A stretch of 64,000 nt of DNA from Solitalea koreensis (GCF_900182575.1 NZ_FXSZ01000005.1:124001-188000); one strand, 5' to 3'; shown: positions 1-8,591, numbered from the stretch's first letter. Translations and numbers: made by a program. Notes: generated by a model not told the origin, from the sequence alone.

Positions 1-491
1 TTTACTTTACGCCTGGCGATTTGGGGTATAAAGTATTTAAAACCAAATTTGCTACCCTTGGTGTATTGATTTGCTGGGATCAATGGTATCCTGAAGCGGC
101 CCGCATTACTTCGTTGATGGGTGCAGAAATCTTATTCTATCCTACTGCTATTGGCTGGGCAACATCACAAGATGAGGCTACCAATACTGAACAATACAAT
201 GCTTGGCAAACGATTCAGCGCAGTCATTCAGTAGCTAATGGTGTACCGGTGGTAAGTGTAAATAGAGTAGGTTTTGAGCAAGACGGACTCATGAAATTCT
301 GGGGCGGATCATTCGTAACGAATGCGTTTGGTTCATTACTGTATAAAGCTTCACATGAAGATGAAGAAGTAGCCGTTGTTGATATCGATAAAAAATCAAG
401 CGATAGCTACCGTACCCACTGGCCGTTCCTGCGTGACCGACGTATCGATTCGTATCAGCCAATTACCAAAAGGTTTATTGACGAGGATTAG
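1..491 (+). CDS. aguB: N-carbamoylputrescine amidase, C-terminal part (5' end outside window)
   Basis: Nitrilase-superfamily amidase that hydrolyses N-carbamoylputrescine to putrescine, CO2 and ammonia in the agmatine route to polyamines; expected in the cytosol. The open frame runs in from the left edge (first whole codon at base 3), so roughly the first half, with the catalytic Glu and Lys, is missing. The visible part has the nucleophile motif GVLICWDQWYPE (Cys codon at 72-74) and the AguB-type block GAEILFYPTAIGW. The C-terminal sequence THWPFLRDRRIDSY is typical of plant and bacterial AguB. It lies just upstream of aguA in the same direction, which makes the assignment firm. The two genes are separated by a REP-like repeat. 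Confidence 0.93.
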   Translation, partial: YFTPGDLGYKVFKTKFATLGVLICWDQWYPEAARITSLMGAEILFYPTAIGWATSQDEATNTEQYNAWQTIQRSHSVANGVPVVSVNRVGFEQDGLMKFWGGSFVTNAFGSLLYKASHEDEEVAVVDIDKKSSDSYRTHWPFLRDRRIDSYQPITKRFIDED

Positions 492-519
492 TCTACAGAC
501 TGAATGAACGCATTTTGTT

Positions 520-608
520 GTCATGCTGAGGAACGAAGCATCTAGAGTCCAATTACGTTATCCCCAATAGCGTACTTTTGGGCAAACAGTTCCCTTCCTC
601 GGGATGAC
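520..608. repeat. REP-like inverted repeat, copy 1
   Basis: Imperfect inverted repeat: arm GTCATGCTGAGGAA at 520-533 and its near-complement TTCCTCGGGATGAC at 595-608, two mismatches. It sits between aguB and aguA. It belongs to the same broad GTCA..CTGAG family as the elements near 38.4, 45.0 and 49.1 kb, though this copy has GAGGAACGAAG where the others have GAGCGGAGTCGAAG. Confidence 0.7.
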
Positions 609-656
609 ACTTTTTATAGGCATAACCAATGTCTATGAACTATTAACTAAGAACTA

Positions 657-1709
657 ATGCAACATACAAACATCCATACTAAACTTCCTTCCGGATATTC
701 TTTCCCAGCTGAATGGGCTAAACATACGGCAACATGGCTGAGCTGGCCTCATAAAGAAGCCTCATGGCCGGGTAAAATCGATTTGATTTATCCGATTTAC
801 AGCCAGTTTATTAAAGCAGTTACTGAAGGCGAACAAGTTTGCATCAATGTAAATGATGAACAAATGAAGGCTGTTGCAACGGCTCATTTGCAAAAAGAAG
901 GCGTTGATTTATCGAAGGTTTCTTTTTTCATTCATCCTACCAATGATGCATGGTGCCGTGATCACGGACCTGCATTTTTGATAAATCCGGAGGAAAAGAA
1001 AAAAATCATTGTTGACTGGGGCTATAATGCCTGGGGCGATAAATATCCTCCATATGATTTGGATGATGTGATTCCAACCAGAATCGCGAAACATTATGAT
1101 ATACCGGTATATTATCCGGGTATTGTGATGGAAGGAGGTTCGGTTGATTTTAACGGAAAAGGAACCATTTTAACCACAACGGCCTGTTTGTTAAATCAGA
1201 ACCGTAACCCGCATTTAAATCAGCAGCAAATTGAAGAGTACCTGTGTACTTATTATGGTGCTGAGCAAATTTTATGGTTGGGAGATGGTATTGTTGGCGA
1301 CGATACCGATGGCCATATAGATGATATCACGCGTTTTGTGAACGAAGACACCGTAGTGACCGTTGTGGAGCACGATAAAAATGATGAGAACTATCATCTG
1401 CTCAAAGAAAATTTAGATGCCCTACATAAAATGCGTTTGTTAAATGGCAAGCAACTAAATGTGGTTGAGTTGCCTATGCCTTCGGCTGTGATTTATGATG
1501 ATATGCGTTTGCCGGCATCGTATGCTAATTTCTATATTTCTAATGCTGCGGTGGTGGTTCCAACCTATCGTTGTAAAAACGATGAGGCTGCATTAGATAT
1601 TCTTACTCGATGTTTCCCGGATCGCAAAGTAATCGGGCTCGACTCTACAGATATCATCTGGGGATTAGGAAGTTTTCACTGCCTGAGCCAGCAAGAGCCG
1701 GCGGTTTAA
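657..1709 (+). CDS. aguA: Agmatine deiminase
   Basis: Converts agmatine to N-carbamoylputrescine and ammonia, the step before AguB. At 350 residues it has the usual family length (porphyromonas-type peptidyl-arginine deiminase / agmatine deiminase fold). Visible motifs: NDAWCRDHGP near residue 97, EGGSVDFNGKG near 160, GDDTDGHIDD near 220, and the nucleophile Cys342 in GSFHCLSQQEP at the extreme C-terminus. Together with aguB this makes the two-step agmatine-to-putrescine route; arginine decarboxylase is not in the window. No good TAnnTTTG box is visible just upstream, so co-transcription with aguB through the repeat is possible. Confidence 0.95.
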   Translation: MQHTNIHTKLPSGYSFPAEWAKHTATWLSWPHKEASWPGKIDLIYPIYSQFIKAVTEGEQVCINVNDEQMKAVATAHLQKEGVDLSKVSFFIHPTNDAWCRDHGPAFLINPEEKKKIIVDWGYNAWGDKYPPYDLDDVIPTRIAKHYDIPVYYPGIVMEGGSVDFNGKGTILTTTACLLNQNRNPHLNQQQIEEYLCTYYGAEQILWLGDGIVGDDTDGHIDDITRFVNEDTVVTVVEHDKNDENYHLLKENLDALHKMRLLNGKQLNVVELPMPSAVIYDDMRLPASYANFYISNAAVVVPTYRCKNDEAALDILTRCFPDRKVIGLDSTDIIWGLGSFHCLSQQEPAV

Positions 1710-1730
1710 TAATGATAAAATTTAAATGGA

Positions 1731-1770
1731 AACTCCTGCAATACCTTACAAGTCATGCAGGAGTTTTTTA
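1731..1770 (+). terminator. Rho-independent terminator after aguA
   Basis: Ten-bp perfect stem AACTCCTGCA / TGCAGGAGTT (1731-1740, 1756-1765) followed by a T run, about 20 nt after the aguA stop codon. Confidence 0.85.
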
Positions 1771-1895
1771 TTTTGCTCCGGATTGTATATCCTTAATCGT
1801 TTTGTGACTGTTGGTAGAAATGATATTGTTTATGAGCAATAAAACCATGATTTTTTTAAAAAAATTACGGAACTTAATACCATAAACCTACGCTT

Positions 1896-2651
1896 ATGAA
1901 AAAGGCATTCATTCTCGTTTTATCATTATTGTACTTATATTGCTGCTTAAATTCTTGTAAAAACAAATCAACTACGATTGAAAACAATGAGAGGCAAACG
2001 GTTATTAAAAATGAAGAAATTATCAATTCAGAGTTTCTGACTGCCGAAAAACAATCCGAACTAACACCCCAAAAGATCCTAGAAGTCCTTAAAGCGGGAA
2101 ATAAAGATTATACGGAAGATAATTTGACGGTTCGGAACACTTCATTCCGAATCCGGGAAGCATCGTTAGGACAGTATCCGGGAGCTGTTGTTTTATCCTG
2201 CCTGGATTCACGTGTTCCGGTTGAGGATGTATTTCATTGTGGCATCGGTGACTTATTTGTAGCCCGGGTAGCCGGAAATATTGTAAATGAAGATATTTTG
2301 GGAAGTCTGGAATATGCCTGTAAGGTATCAGGGGCCAAAGCCATTGTTGTTTTAGGTCATGAACATTGCGGTGCTATTAAGTCGGCTATTGATAATGTGG
2401 AATTAGGAAACATCACCGCTTTGTTATCCAAGATCAAGCCCTCAGTTAACTCCCTCAACGATTTTAAAGAGGAAAAGACTTCTAAAAACCAGCAATTCGT
2501 CGAAGCAGTGTGTCATCAAAATGTTAAAAAGGCAATCGAAGATATACGAACGCTCAGTCCTATATTGAAGGAAATGGAGCAAAAAGGAGAAATCGTGATT
2601 GTAGGCGCCGAATATCACATGGAAACTGGTAAAGTTGATTTCTTTCAATAA
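1896..2651 (+). CDS. Beta-class carbonic anhydrase, predicted lipoprotein
   Basis: Interconverts CO2 and bicarbonate. The beta-class zinc set is visible: Cys102, Asp104 and Arg106 in CLDSRVPVEDVF, then His155 and Cys158 in LGHEHCGA. The N-terminus is a hydrophobic segment ending LNSC (Cys21), a lipobox, so the mature enzyme should be lipid-anchored outside the cytoplasm, with a linker of about 40 residues before the domain. Many beta-carbonic anhydrases are cytosolic, so the export signal is notable; a role in periplasmic CO2/bicarbonate or pH balance is inference. At 251 residues it is a little long because of the linker. It converges on the GNAT gene with one base between the stop codons. 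Confidence 0.9.
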   Translation: MKKAFILVLSLLYLYCCLNSCKNKSTTIENNERQTVIKNEEIINSEFLTAEKQSELTPQKILEVLKAGNKDYTEDNLTVRNTSFRIREASLGQYPGAVVLSCLDSRVPVEDVFHCGIGDLFVARVAGNIVNEDILGSLEYACKVSGAKAIVVLGHEHCGAIKSAIDNVELGNITALLSKIKPSVNSLNDFKEEKTSKNQQFVEAVCHQNVKKAIEDIRTLSPILKEMEQKGEIVIVGAEYHMETGKVDFFQ

Positions 2652-2652
2652 A

Positions 2653-3099
2653 CTACTCACACTCCCATGTGTAATAATTATTCTCTTCATCTAACTTAAA
2701 GCCGGTCTTAGGATAAAGGGTATTGCCAATGGTATTCGTTTTCATCGTTTCCAGGCTTAATCCGCCCGCTCCGGTTTTTCGGCATAAATCTTTTGCAGCG
2801 TTAATTAAGGTAATTGAAATTCCTTGTCCACGATGTTCAGGTAAAACAAACAGATCATTCAATAACCACCATTTCGTCATGCGGGTGGAAGAAAATAAGG
2901 GATACAATTGTGTGAATCCAACAGCTGTCCCATCGTCAGTTTTGGCAAGAAAAATCACCGAATCTTCATTTTTTATCCGATCTTTTATAAATAATCGTGC
3001 TTTCTCCTGATCAGGCGTCATGTTATAAAAAGCACGATAAGCTTCAAAAAGGAATGTAACTTCATCGATATGAAGAAGAAATGCTTTTGTAATCTGCAT
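2653..3099 (-). CDS. GNAT-family N-acetyltransferase
   Basis: 148-residue single-domain acetyltransferase of the GCN5-related family. Motif A, which binds acetyl-CoA, is visible as FVLPEHRGQGISITLI near residue 83. It is followed by the motif B region with SLETMKTNTIGNTLYPKTGF, the usual end of small-molecule GNATs. The substrate cannot be read from the sequence. It is transcribed divergently from the PurF-like gene and converges with the carbonic anhydrase gene. Confidence 0.88.
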   Translation of the reverse strand: MQITKAFLLHIDEVTFLFEAYRAFYNMTPDQEKARLFIKDRIKNEDSVIFLAKTDDGTAVGFTQLYPLFSSTRMTKWWLLNDLFVLPEHRGQGISITLINAAKDLCRKTGAGGLSLETMKTNTIGNTLYPKTGFKLDEENNYYTWECE

Positions 3100-3163
3100 G
3101 TAATCAAGTAGTTTTAAGTAATTTTATAAATAAAAATCGACATTAGTTTGAATAAATAATAGT

Positions 3164-3171
3164 TATCTTTG
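3164..3171 (+). promoter_or_regulatory. Bacteroidota -7 box for the PurF-like gene
   Basis: TATCTTTG, an exact match to TAnnTTTG, 38 nt before the start codon and followed by CGCTCTCAAA. The dCMP deaminase gene has a closely similar stretch, ATTTGCGCTCCCAAA. No convincing -33 TTG is seen at the standard spacing. Confidence 0.7.
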
Positions 3172-3209
3172 CGCTCTCAAAAAATCAGAACCAGATTCGA
3201 GGTTAAACA

Positions 3210-5111
3210 ATGAGTGATGCTATAAAACACGAGTGCGGAATCGCACTCATCCGATTAAGAAAACCCCTAACTTATTATCAGGAAAAATACGGCTCCGCGC
3301 TTTATGGTTTAAATAAGCTTTACCTTATGATGGAAAAGCAAGTAAACCGTGGACAGGATGGTGCCGGTATTGCAACTATCAAACTTGATATTGAACCTGG
3401 TAATCGTTATATCAGTCGTCATCGTTCTACTTCTTCAAGAGCAGTTAACGAAATCTTTGAATATGTACTGGGCAAATTTGCTGAAGTACATCGTAAAGAT
3501 CCTGAACTGATGAATGATGTACAGTGGCTGAAAGAAAACGTAAGCTTTTTAGGTGAAGTGCTGATGGGCCACCTGCGTTACGGTACGCATGGTAAAAACA
3601 GCATTGAAAACTGTCATCCTTTTCTTCGTCAAAACAACTGGATGACCCGTAACCTGGTTGTTGCCGGTAACTTTAACATGACAAATGTTGATGAGCTGTT
3701 GCTTCAATTGTACGAGTTAGGACAACATCCTAAAGAACGTGCCGATACAGTTACCGTATTGGAGAAAATTGGCCACTTTTTGGATGATGAAAACCAAAAA
3801 CTTTTCGATCATTTTAAGAAAAAAGGACACAGTAACATAGCGATCTCTCATTTAATTGCCGATCATTTGGATGTAGCTAATATACTTACCCGCTCAGCCA
3901 AAACCTGGGATGGTGGTTATACCATTGCTGGGATGATGGGCCATGGTGATGCCTTTGTGATGCGAGATCCGAATGGTATTCGTCCGGCGTTTAAATACAT
4001 TGATGACGAAGTTATTGTAGTTGCCTCTGAGCGACCTGCGATACAAACAGCCTTCAATGTTCCTATGGAAGATATTGATGAAGTGTCTCCTGGGCACGCA
4101 CTTATCATTAAGAAAGATGGTTCTTATACAGAAACTATGTTCCGTGAGCCAGCTAAACGTGCTTCATGCTCATTTGAGCGGATTTATTTCTCACGCGGCA
4201 GTGATACTGATATCTATCGCGAACGTAAACAATTGGGTAAATTGGTAATCCCTGATATTCTTGAATCAGTGAATAATGATATTAAGAATACGGTTTTCTC
4301 CTTTATTCCTAATACTGCAGAGGTAGCATTTTACGGAATGGTAGAAGGAATACACGACCACATTCGTGATTTCCAAAAAGATCAACTTCTGAAAAATAAA
4401 AACATAAGTTCTGCTGAGCTGGATGAATTGTTTAGTTTGAAACCTAGGGTTGAGAAAATAGCCATTAAGGATGCCAAGTTGCGTACATTTATCACTCAGG
4501 ATTCAGATCGTAATGATTTGGTAAACCATGTGTATGATGTTACTTATGGTGTAATTAAACCCGGAATTGATAATTTGGTTGTGGTTGATGATTCAATTGT
4601 GAGAGGTACCACCCTTAAACAAAGTATCATTCGTATTTTGGATCGTCTTGGTCCTAAAAAAATCATTATCGTTTCTTCAGCCCCTCAAATTCGTTATCCT
4701 GACTGTTACGGTATTGATATGAGCCGTATGGGGGAGTTCGTTGCTTTTCAGGCAGCAGTTTCTTTGTTAAAGAAAAGCGGCAGAGAATATATTATTCATG
4801 AAGTGTACGACAAATGTAGAGAGCAAGCTCATTTACCGAAAGAGGAAGTAAAAAATTATGTAAAAGAGATATATGCTCCATTTACATATGATGAAATTTC
4901 GCAGGAAGTTGCTCGAATTGTAACTCCGACAGGTATAAATGCTGAAGTAGAAGTGATTTATCAAACACTTGAAAATCTGCATGCTGCTTGTCCTGATCAC
5001 ACAGGCGATTGGTATTTCTCAGGAGATTATCCAACTCCGGGTGGTAACAAAGTAGTAAGCAGGGCATTTATGAACTTTGTAGAAGGTAGAAATCAGCGAG
5101 CATACGCTTAA
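3210..5111 (+). CDS. Class II glutamine amidotransferase / amidophosphoribosyltransferase (PurF-like, long form)
   Basis: Predicted to join glutamine-derived ammonia to PRPP, as PurF does in the first step of purine synthesis. The N-terminal glutaminase domain starts with Cys9 in HECGIALI, which would become the N-terminal nucleophile after removal of eight residues. NRGQDGAGIA and LMGHLRYGTHG follow. The phosphoribosyltransferase PRPP loop is VVVDDSIVRGTTL near residue 460, followed by SSAPQIRYPDCYGIDMS. The protein has 633 residues, well above the roughly 470-510 usual for PurF; the extra length lies in an insertion near residues 370-430 and in a longer C-terminus. Whether it is the main PurF of the cell or a paralogue cannot be decided here, so no symbol is given. 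Confidence 0.85.
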   Translation: MSDAIKHECGIALIRLRKPLTYYQEKYGSALYGLNKLYLMMEKQVNRGQDGAGIATIKLDIEPGNRYISRHRSTSSRAVNEIFEYVLGKFAEVHRKDPELMNDVQWLKENVSFLGEVLMGHLRYGTHGKNSIENCHPFLRQNNWMTRNLVVAGNFNMTNVDELLLQLYELGQHPKERADTVTVLEKIGHFLDDENQKLFDHFKKKGHSNIAISHLIADHLDVANILTRSAKTWDGGYTIAGMMGHGDAFVMRDPNGIRPAFKYIDDEVIVVASERPAIQTAFNVPMEDIDEVSPGHALIIKKDGSYTETMFREPAKRASCSFERIYFSRGSDTDIYRERKQLGKLVIPDILESVNNDIKNTVFSFIPNTAEVAFYGMVEGIHDHIRDFQKDQLLKNKNISSAELDELFSLKPRVEKIAIKDAKLRTFITQDSDRNDLVNHVYDVTYGVIKPGIDNLVVVDDSIVRGTTLKQSIIRILDRLGPKKIIIVSSAPQIRYPDCYGIDMSRMGEFVAFQAAVSLLKKSGREYIIHEVYDKCREQAHLPKEEVKNYVKEIYAPFTYDEISQEVARIVTPTGINAEVEVIYQTLENLHAACPDHTGDWYFSGDYPTPGGNKVVSRAFMNFVEGRNQRAYA

Positions 5112-5136
5112 TTTCACAGAAGTAAGTATAAAGAAA

Positions 5137-5183
5137 CAAGAGCCAGTAACATGACAGCTGATTTGTCATGTTACTGGCTCTTG
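5137..5183. repeat. Perfect 20-bp inverted repeat (hairpin) after the PurF-like gene
   Basis: Arms 5137-5156 and 5164-5183 are exact reverse complements (core AGCCAGTAACATGACA), with a 7-nt loop. It lies between convergent genes, so it may act as a transcription end or as mRNA 3' protection, but no T tract follows on either side. Confidence 0.75.
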
Positions 5184-5237
5184 GTCTTATGATCCTTTGC
5201 TCTTGTGTCTTGATACTTATGTCTTGACTCTGAATAA

Positions 5238-5615
5238 TCAGTGTGGCGAATGTAAGCCTACTTTATTTCCTTCAGTGTCAGAAAAGAAGGCATAAAATCC
5301 ATATTCCGGTGAAATAATCGTTTTAGGAACCAATACCGAACCACCATTTTCTACAACTTTACCCAATGTATTACTCAAATCGTCTCCACAGCTTAAATAG
5401 ATTAAGCTGCCCTTAGTGCAGGGTTCGTATCCTTTTCCTGATACAATTGCCCCGGAAACACTTCCTGCTTCACTTGGAAAAAATCCCATTCGATTTTCTC
5501 CCATTATCATATCATACATTTCAATTTCCAGAATAGTTGAGTAGAATTTGCGTGCGCGTTCAAAATCTGAAACAGGGATTTCAAACCAATTGATAGCGTG
5601 TTGAGGCATCGTCAT
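5238..5615 (-). CDS. VOC-family (glyoxalase/dioxygenase fold) protein
   Basis: 125-residue vicinal-oxygen-chelate domain protein. It begins HAINWFEIPVSDFERARKFY, the typical first beta-alpha unit with a possible metal-binding His, and ends with FSDTEGNKVGLHSP, matching the second metal-binding half of many glyoxalase-like proteins. Its enzymatic substrate is unknown; small Bacteroidota members are usually annotated only as VOC-family proteins. A second ATG two codons downstream could also serve as start. It stands alone with an imperfect -7 box (TAACTTTA) about 25 nt upstream. Confidence 0.85.
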   Translation of the reverse strand: MTMPQHAINWFEIPVSDFERARKFYSTILEIEMYDMIMGENRMGFFPSEAGSVSGAIVSGKGYEPCTKGSLIYLSCGDDLSNTLGKVVENGGSVLVPKTIISPEYGFYAFFSDTEGNKVGLHSPH

Positions 5616-5655
5616 AGTAGTTGATTTAGGAGTGTGAATTAAAGTTAATGAAAAA

Positions 5656-5747
5656 AGTCCATAGTCGATGGTTCAAGGCTTATGAAAGATGGGAGATTTG
5701 AAGAGGACGATACAAGAACTATGGACTACTTCCATAGTTTATGGACT
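5656..5747. repeat. Degenerate inverted repeats built on AGTCCATAG / CTATGGACT
   Basis: AGTCCATAG at 5656-5664 has an inverted copy CTATGGACT at 5719-5727, and a further TTATGGACT follows near 5739-5747. Low-complexity intergenic sequence; no function assigned. Confidence 0.4.
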
Positions 5748-5753
5748 CTAAAT

Positions 5754-6368
5754 CTAAACGTGCTTTAAAATAACAGGTATTAGCAAGCGAAATACAGCGT
5801 ATCCAATAATAACAACTCCTGCAACTCTGTTGAGCCAAAGAATATGGTTTTCGTTAATGTGACTTCTGTACTTACTTACAAAGTACGATTTTGATACGTC
5901 TGAACTCAGAATGGTTATGGAGGTAGCGCCTAGAAAACCTATCAGTTCTGTTTGATTATATGATTCAGTGAATTTGGTAGCGATAGTAATCCAATAAAGT
6001 AGCATGATTGGATTGAGTACACACATCAGAAAACCTTTAAAAAAATAAGCTGTGTTTCTTAGGATTTTGGTAGGCTCATTAGATATAGTGACCTTTCTGA
6101 TGATATAGTATAGTCCAATTCCTAAAAGAAACAATCCTCCAACTATTGAAATAAGTTGTCGATATTGATCTTCAAATGCAACCAATATACTGAAAATGAC
6201 AGCTAGGCTGATATAAATAAGATCACCAAGAAAAACTCCAAAAGAAAAGTAGATCCCTGAACGGAAACCGCGACTGATGCTGATTTTCAACAAGGAAAAA
6301 AATGTAGGTCCGGTTAAAAGAGAAAGAATAAATCCTACAATAATTCCTGTAGCAATAGCTGTCAACAT
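5754..6368 (-). CDS. LysE/RhtB-family amino acid exporter
   Basis: 204-residue integral membrane protein with about six hydrophobic segments. The N-terminus VGFILSLLTGPTFFSLLKISISRGFRSGIYFSFGVFLGD is split here by its motifs: the TGPTFF turn and the GRRSG-like basic loop are characteristic of LysE/RhtB transporters, and CVLNPIMLLYWI corresponds to the family NP motif in the middle. Probable role: export of amino acids or related metabolites across the inner membrane by proton antiport; the substrate is not predictable. Transcribed alone and divergently from the deaminase gene. Confidence 0.85.
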   Translation of the reverse strand: MLTAIATGIIVGFILSLLTGPTFFSLLKISISRGFRSGIYFSFGVFLGDLIYISLAVIFSILVAFEDQYRQLISIVGGLFLLGIGLYYIIRKVTISNEPTKILRNTAYFFKGFLMCVLNPIMLLYWITIATKFTESYNQTELIGFLGATSITILSSDVSKSYFVSKYRSHINENHILWLNRVAGVVIIGYAVFRLLIPVILKHV

Positions 6369-6471
6369 TCGTGCTTGATTCTGTGATGGTTCTCGTAAAA
6401 ATCTAACTTATGAAGTTAAAAGCCAAATTTTTTCTCTTTAATTTGCGCTCCCAAAACATAAGTGGTTATTA

Positions 6472-6933
6472 ATGAAGCGTCCTGAGTTCAATGATATTTT
6501 TATGCATCTGGCATCTGAGCTGTCAAGCCGGTCACATTGCGTTAAAGCACAGGTAGGTGCAGTGCTTACAAAAGATACTCGAATTATTTCAATCGGCTAT
6601 AACGGCCCACCAGCAGGTACGCATAATTGTGATGAAGAATGGCCGGAAACCGGTTGTCCTGGTGATTCACGAGGGAGTTGTTCATTGGCGGTTCACGCAG
6701 AAGAAAATGCAATTTTATACGCCGTTAAAAATGGTGCATCTTTGGAGGGTTCAACGTTGTACACTACCTTATCTCCTTGTTTGCCTTGTGCTCGGCTGAT
6801 ATTTACTTCAGGGATCAAAAAAGTAATCTACAAAAAATCATATGCTCATTATAAAGGATTGACCTCCGATGAAGGTGTTGATTTCCTGACAAAATTTGGA
6901 GTTGAGGTTACTAAATACGTTGCTGGTAAATAA
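6472..6933 (+). CDS. dCMP deaminase / ComEB-type deoxycytidylate deaminase
   Basis: Zinc-dependent deaminase expected to convert dCMP to dUMP, feeding thymidylate synthesis. The zinc site is HAEENAIL (His, and Glu as proton shuttle) with PCLPCARLI (two Cys). The region CDEEWPETGCPGDSRGSC between residues 50 and 70 supplies the extra Cys/His cluster seen in dCMP deaminases. 153 residues is the normal length. Upstream, TTAATTTG at 6438-6445 is a one-mismatch -7 box followed by CGCTCCCAAA, much like the PurF-like promoter. A single-gene unit. Confidence 0.9.
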   Translation: MKRPEFNDIFMHLASELSSRSHCVKAQVGAVLTKDTRIISIGYNGPPAGTHNCDEEWPETGCPGDSRGSCSLAVHAEENAILYAVKNGASLEGSTLYTTLSPCLPCARLIFTSGIKKVIYKKSYAHYKGLTSDEGVDFLTKFGVEVTKYVAGK

Positions 6934-7050
6934 TTGTGTTTTTGAGATATTCATATTGAGCTTGGTAAAAGCGTTTTTTGTTAGGAAAAATGGCGACTAA
7001 GCTCAATTTACAAATTTCAAATTCGAACTCTTCAAATTCCTCAAAATCCA

Positions 7051-7058
7051 TATCTTTG
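7051..7058 (+). promoter_or_regulatory. -7 box for guaA, next to the start codon
   Basis: TATCTTTG, exact TAnnTTTG, only three bases (CGC) before the ATG at 7062. Because initiation normally falls a few bases after this box, the mRNA should be leaderless or nearly so. It also argues against an upstream start. Confidence 0.7.
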
Positions 7059-7061
7059 CGC

Positions 7062-8591
7062 ATGCTGGAAAAAATTATTATCCTCGATTTTGGTTCTCAG
7101 TTCACTCAATTAATTGCCCGCAGAGTTAGAGAACTCAATGTTTACTGTGAGATTCATCCCTACAATCATCTTCCTGAATTCGACGAAACCGTTAAGGGAG
7201 TAATTCTATCAGGTTCACCGCATTCAGTTCGTGAAGAAAATGCTCCTGGAATTGATCTATCACTAATTCTCAACAAGTTTCCTGCGTTAGGAGTTTGTTA
7301 TGGTGCTCAATACCTGGCTCAAAGTTTGGGCGGAAATGTTTTACCGTCAAAAACTCGCGAGTACGGAAGGGCTAATTTAAGTACCATTAATAATGACCAT
7401 GAATTGCTTAAAGGCTTAACCGACAATTCACAGGTTTGGATGTCGCATGGTGATACTATTACAGAAGTAAGAGAAGATTTCGAAATAATTGCCAGCACCG
7501 ATAACGTGCGTGTAGCTGCATTTCATATTAAAGGAACTCAAACTTACGGAATTCAGTTCCATCCGGAAGTAACTCACTCTTTAGAAGGTAAGTTATTGCT
7601 TGATAATTTCCTGGTTCAGGTTTGTGGTTGTAAACAAAATTGGACTCCAAATTCATTCATTGAAACTACTATTCATGATCTTAAAGAAAAGATCGGAAAT
7701 GACAAGGTAGTGCTTGGTCTTTCAGGCGGAGTTGATTCAACGGTTGCAGCGGTATTATTGCACCAGGCTATTGGCAAAAACCTCTATTGTATTTTTGTAG
7801 ATAACGGATTGCTTCGTAAAGATGAGTTTGCTAGTGTGTTGAAACAATACGAAGGAATGGGACTAAATGTTAAAGGTGTTGATTCGAAAGATCGTTTCTA
7901 TAGCCAATTAGCCGGAGTCTCTGATCCTGAGTTGAAACGTAAAGCCATTGGTCGTGTATTCATTGAGGTGTTCGACGATGAAGCTCATCAAATTGAAGAT
8001 GTAAAATGGTTAGGTCAAGGAACGATTTATCCTGACGTTATTGAATCGGTTTCAGTAAAAGGACCTTCTGCAACTATTAAGTCACATCATAACGTTGGTG
8101 GTTTACCTGATTTTATGAAATTGCAAGTAGTTGAGCCTTTGCGTTTACTCTTTAAAGATGAGGTTCGCAGAGTAGGTAAATCGCTTGGGATCTCTGATCA
8201 ATTGTTAGGTCGACACCCTTTCCCTGGTCCGGGTTTGGCTATTCGTATTCTCGGAGATGTTACTCCTGAAAAAGTAGCTATCTTACAGCATGCAGATTCA
8301 ATTTATATTGAAAACTTACGTTCTTCAGGTTGGTACGACAAAGTTTGGCAAGCAGGAGCTATTTTCCTACCGGTTCATTCAGTAGGAGTGATGGGAGATG
8401 AGCGTACTTACGAAAACGTAATATGTCTTCGTGCTGTTGAATCGGTTGATGGTATGACTGCTGACTGGAGTCACCTTCCGTATGAATTACTAGCTAAAAT
8501 CTCGAATGAGATCATTAATAACGTAAAAGGAATTAACCGCGTAGTTTATGACATCAGTTCAAAACCGCCTGCAACCATTGAATGGGAATAG
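7062..8591 (+). CDS. guaA: GMP synthase (glutamine-hydrolysing)
   Basis: Makes GMP from XMP, ATP and glutamine. Start chosen at MLEKIIILDFG: the frame stays open 28 codons further upstream, but that extension is Ser/Asn-rich, unlike the family, and lies over the promoter box. This gives 509 residues, the standard length. The glutaminase domain has Cys79 in GVCYGAQ and His/Glu in IQFHPEVTHS. The ATP pyrophosphatase P-loop is LGLSGGVDST near residue 217. The C-terminal dimerisation domain ends IEWE. The last 44 bases overlap the start of the following lipoprotein gene, suggesting translational coupling. Confidence 0.97.
   Translation: MLEKIIILDFGSQFTQLIARRVRELNVYCEIHPYNHLPEFDETVKGVILSGSPHSVREENAPGIDLSLILNKFPALGVCYGAQYLAQSLGGNVLPSKTREYGRANLSTINNDHELLKGLTDNSQVWMSHGDTITEVREDFEIIASTDNVRVAAFHIKGTQTYGIQFHPEVTHSLEGKLLLDNFLVQVCGCKQNWTPNSFIETTIHDLKEKIGNDKVVLGLSGGVDSTVAAVLLHQAIGKNLYCIFVDNGLLRKDEFASVLKQYEGMGLNVKGVDSKDRFYSQLAGVSDPELKRKAIGRVFIEVFDDEAHQIEDVKWLGQGTIYPDVIESVSVKGPSATIKSHHNVGGLPDFMKLQVVEPLRLLFKDEVRRVGKSLGISDQLLGRHPFPGPGLAIRILGDVTPEKVAILQHADSIYIENLRSSGWYDKVWQAGAIFLPVHSVGVMGDERTYENVICLRAVESVDGMTADWSHLPYELLAKISNEIINNVKGINRVVYDISSKPPATIEWE

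Noticed and set aside
6978..7061. 28-codon N-terminal extension of guaA
   Set aside because: Starts at TTG, Ser/Asn-rich, covers the promoter box, and is absent from the 509-residue family norm.
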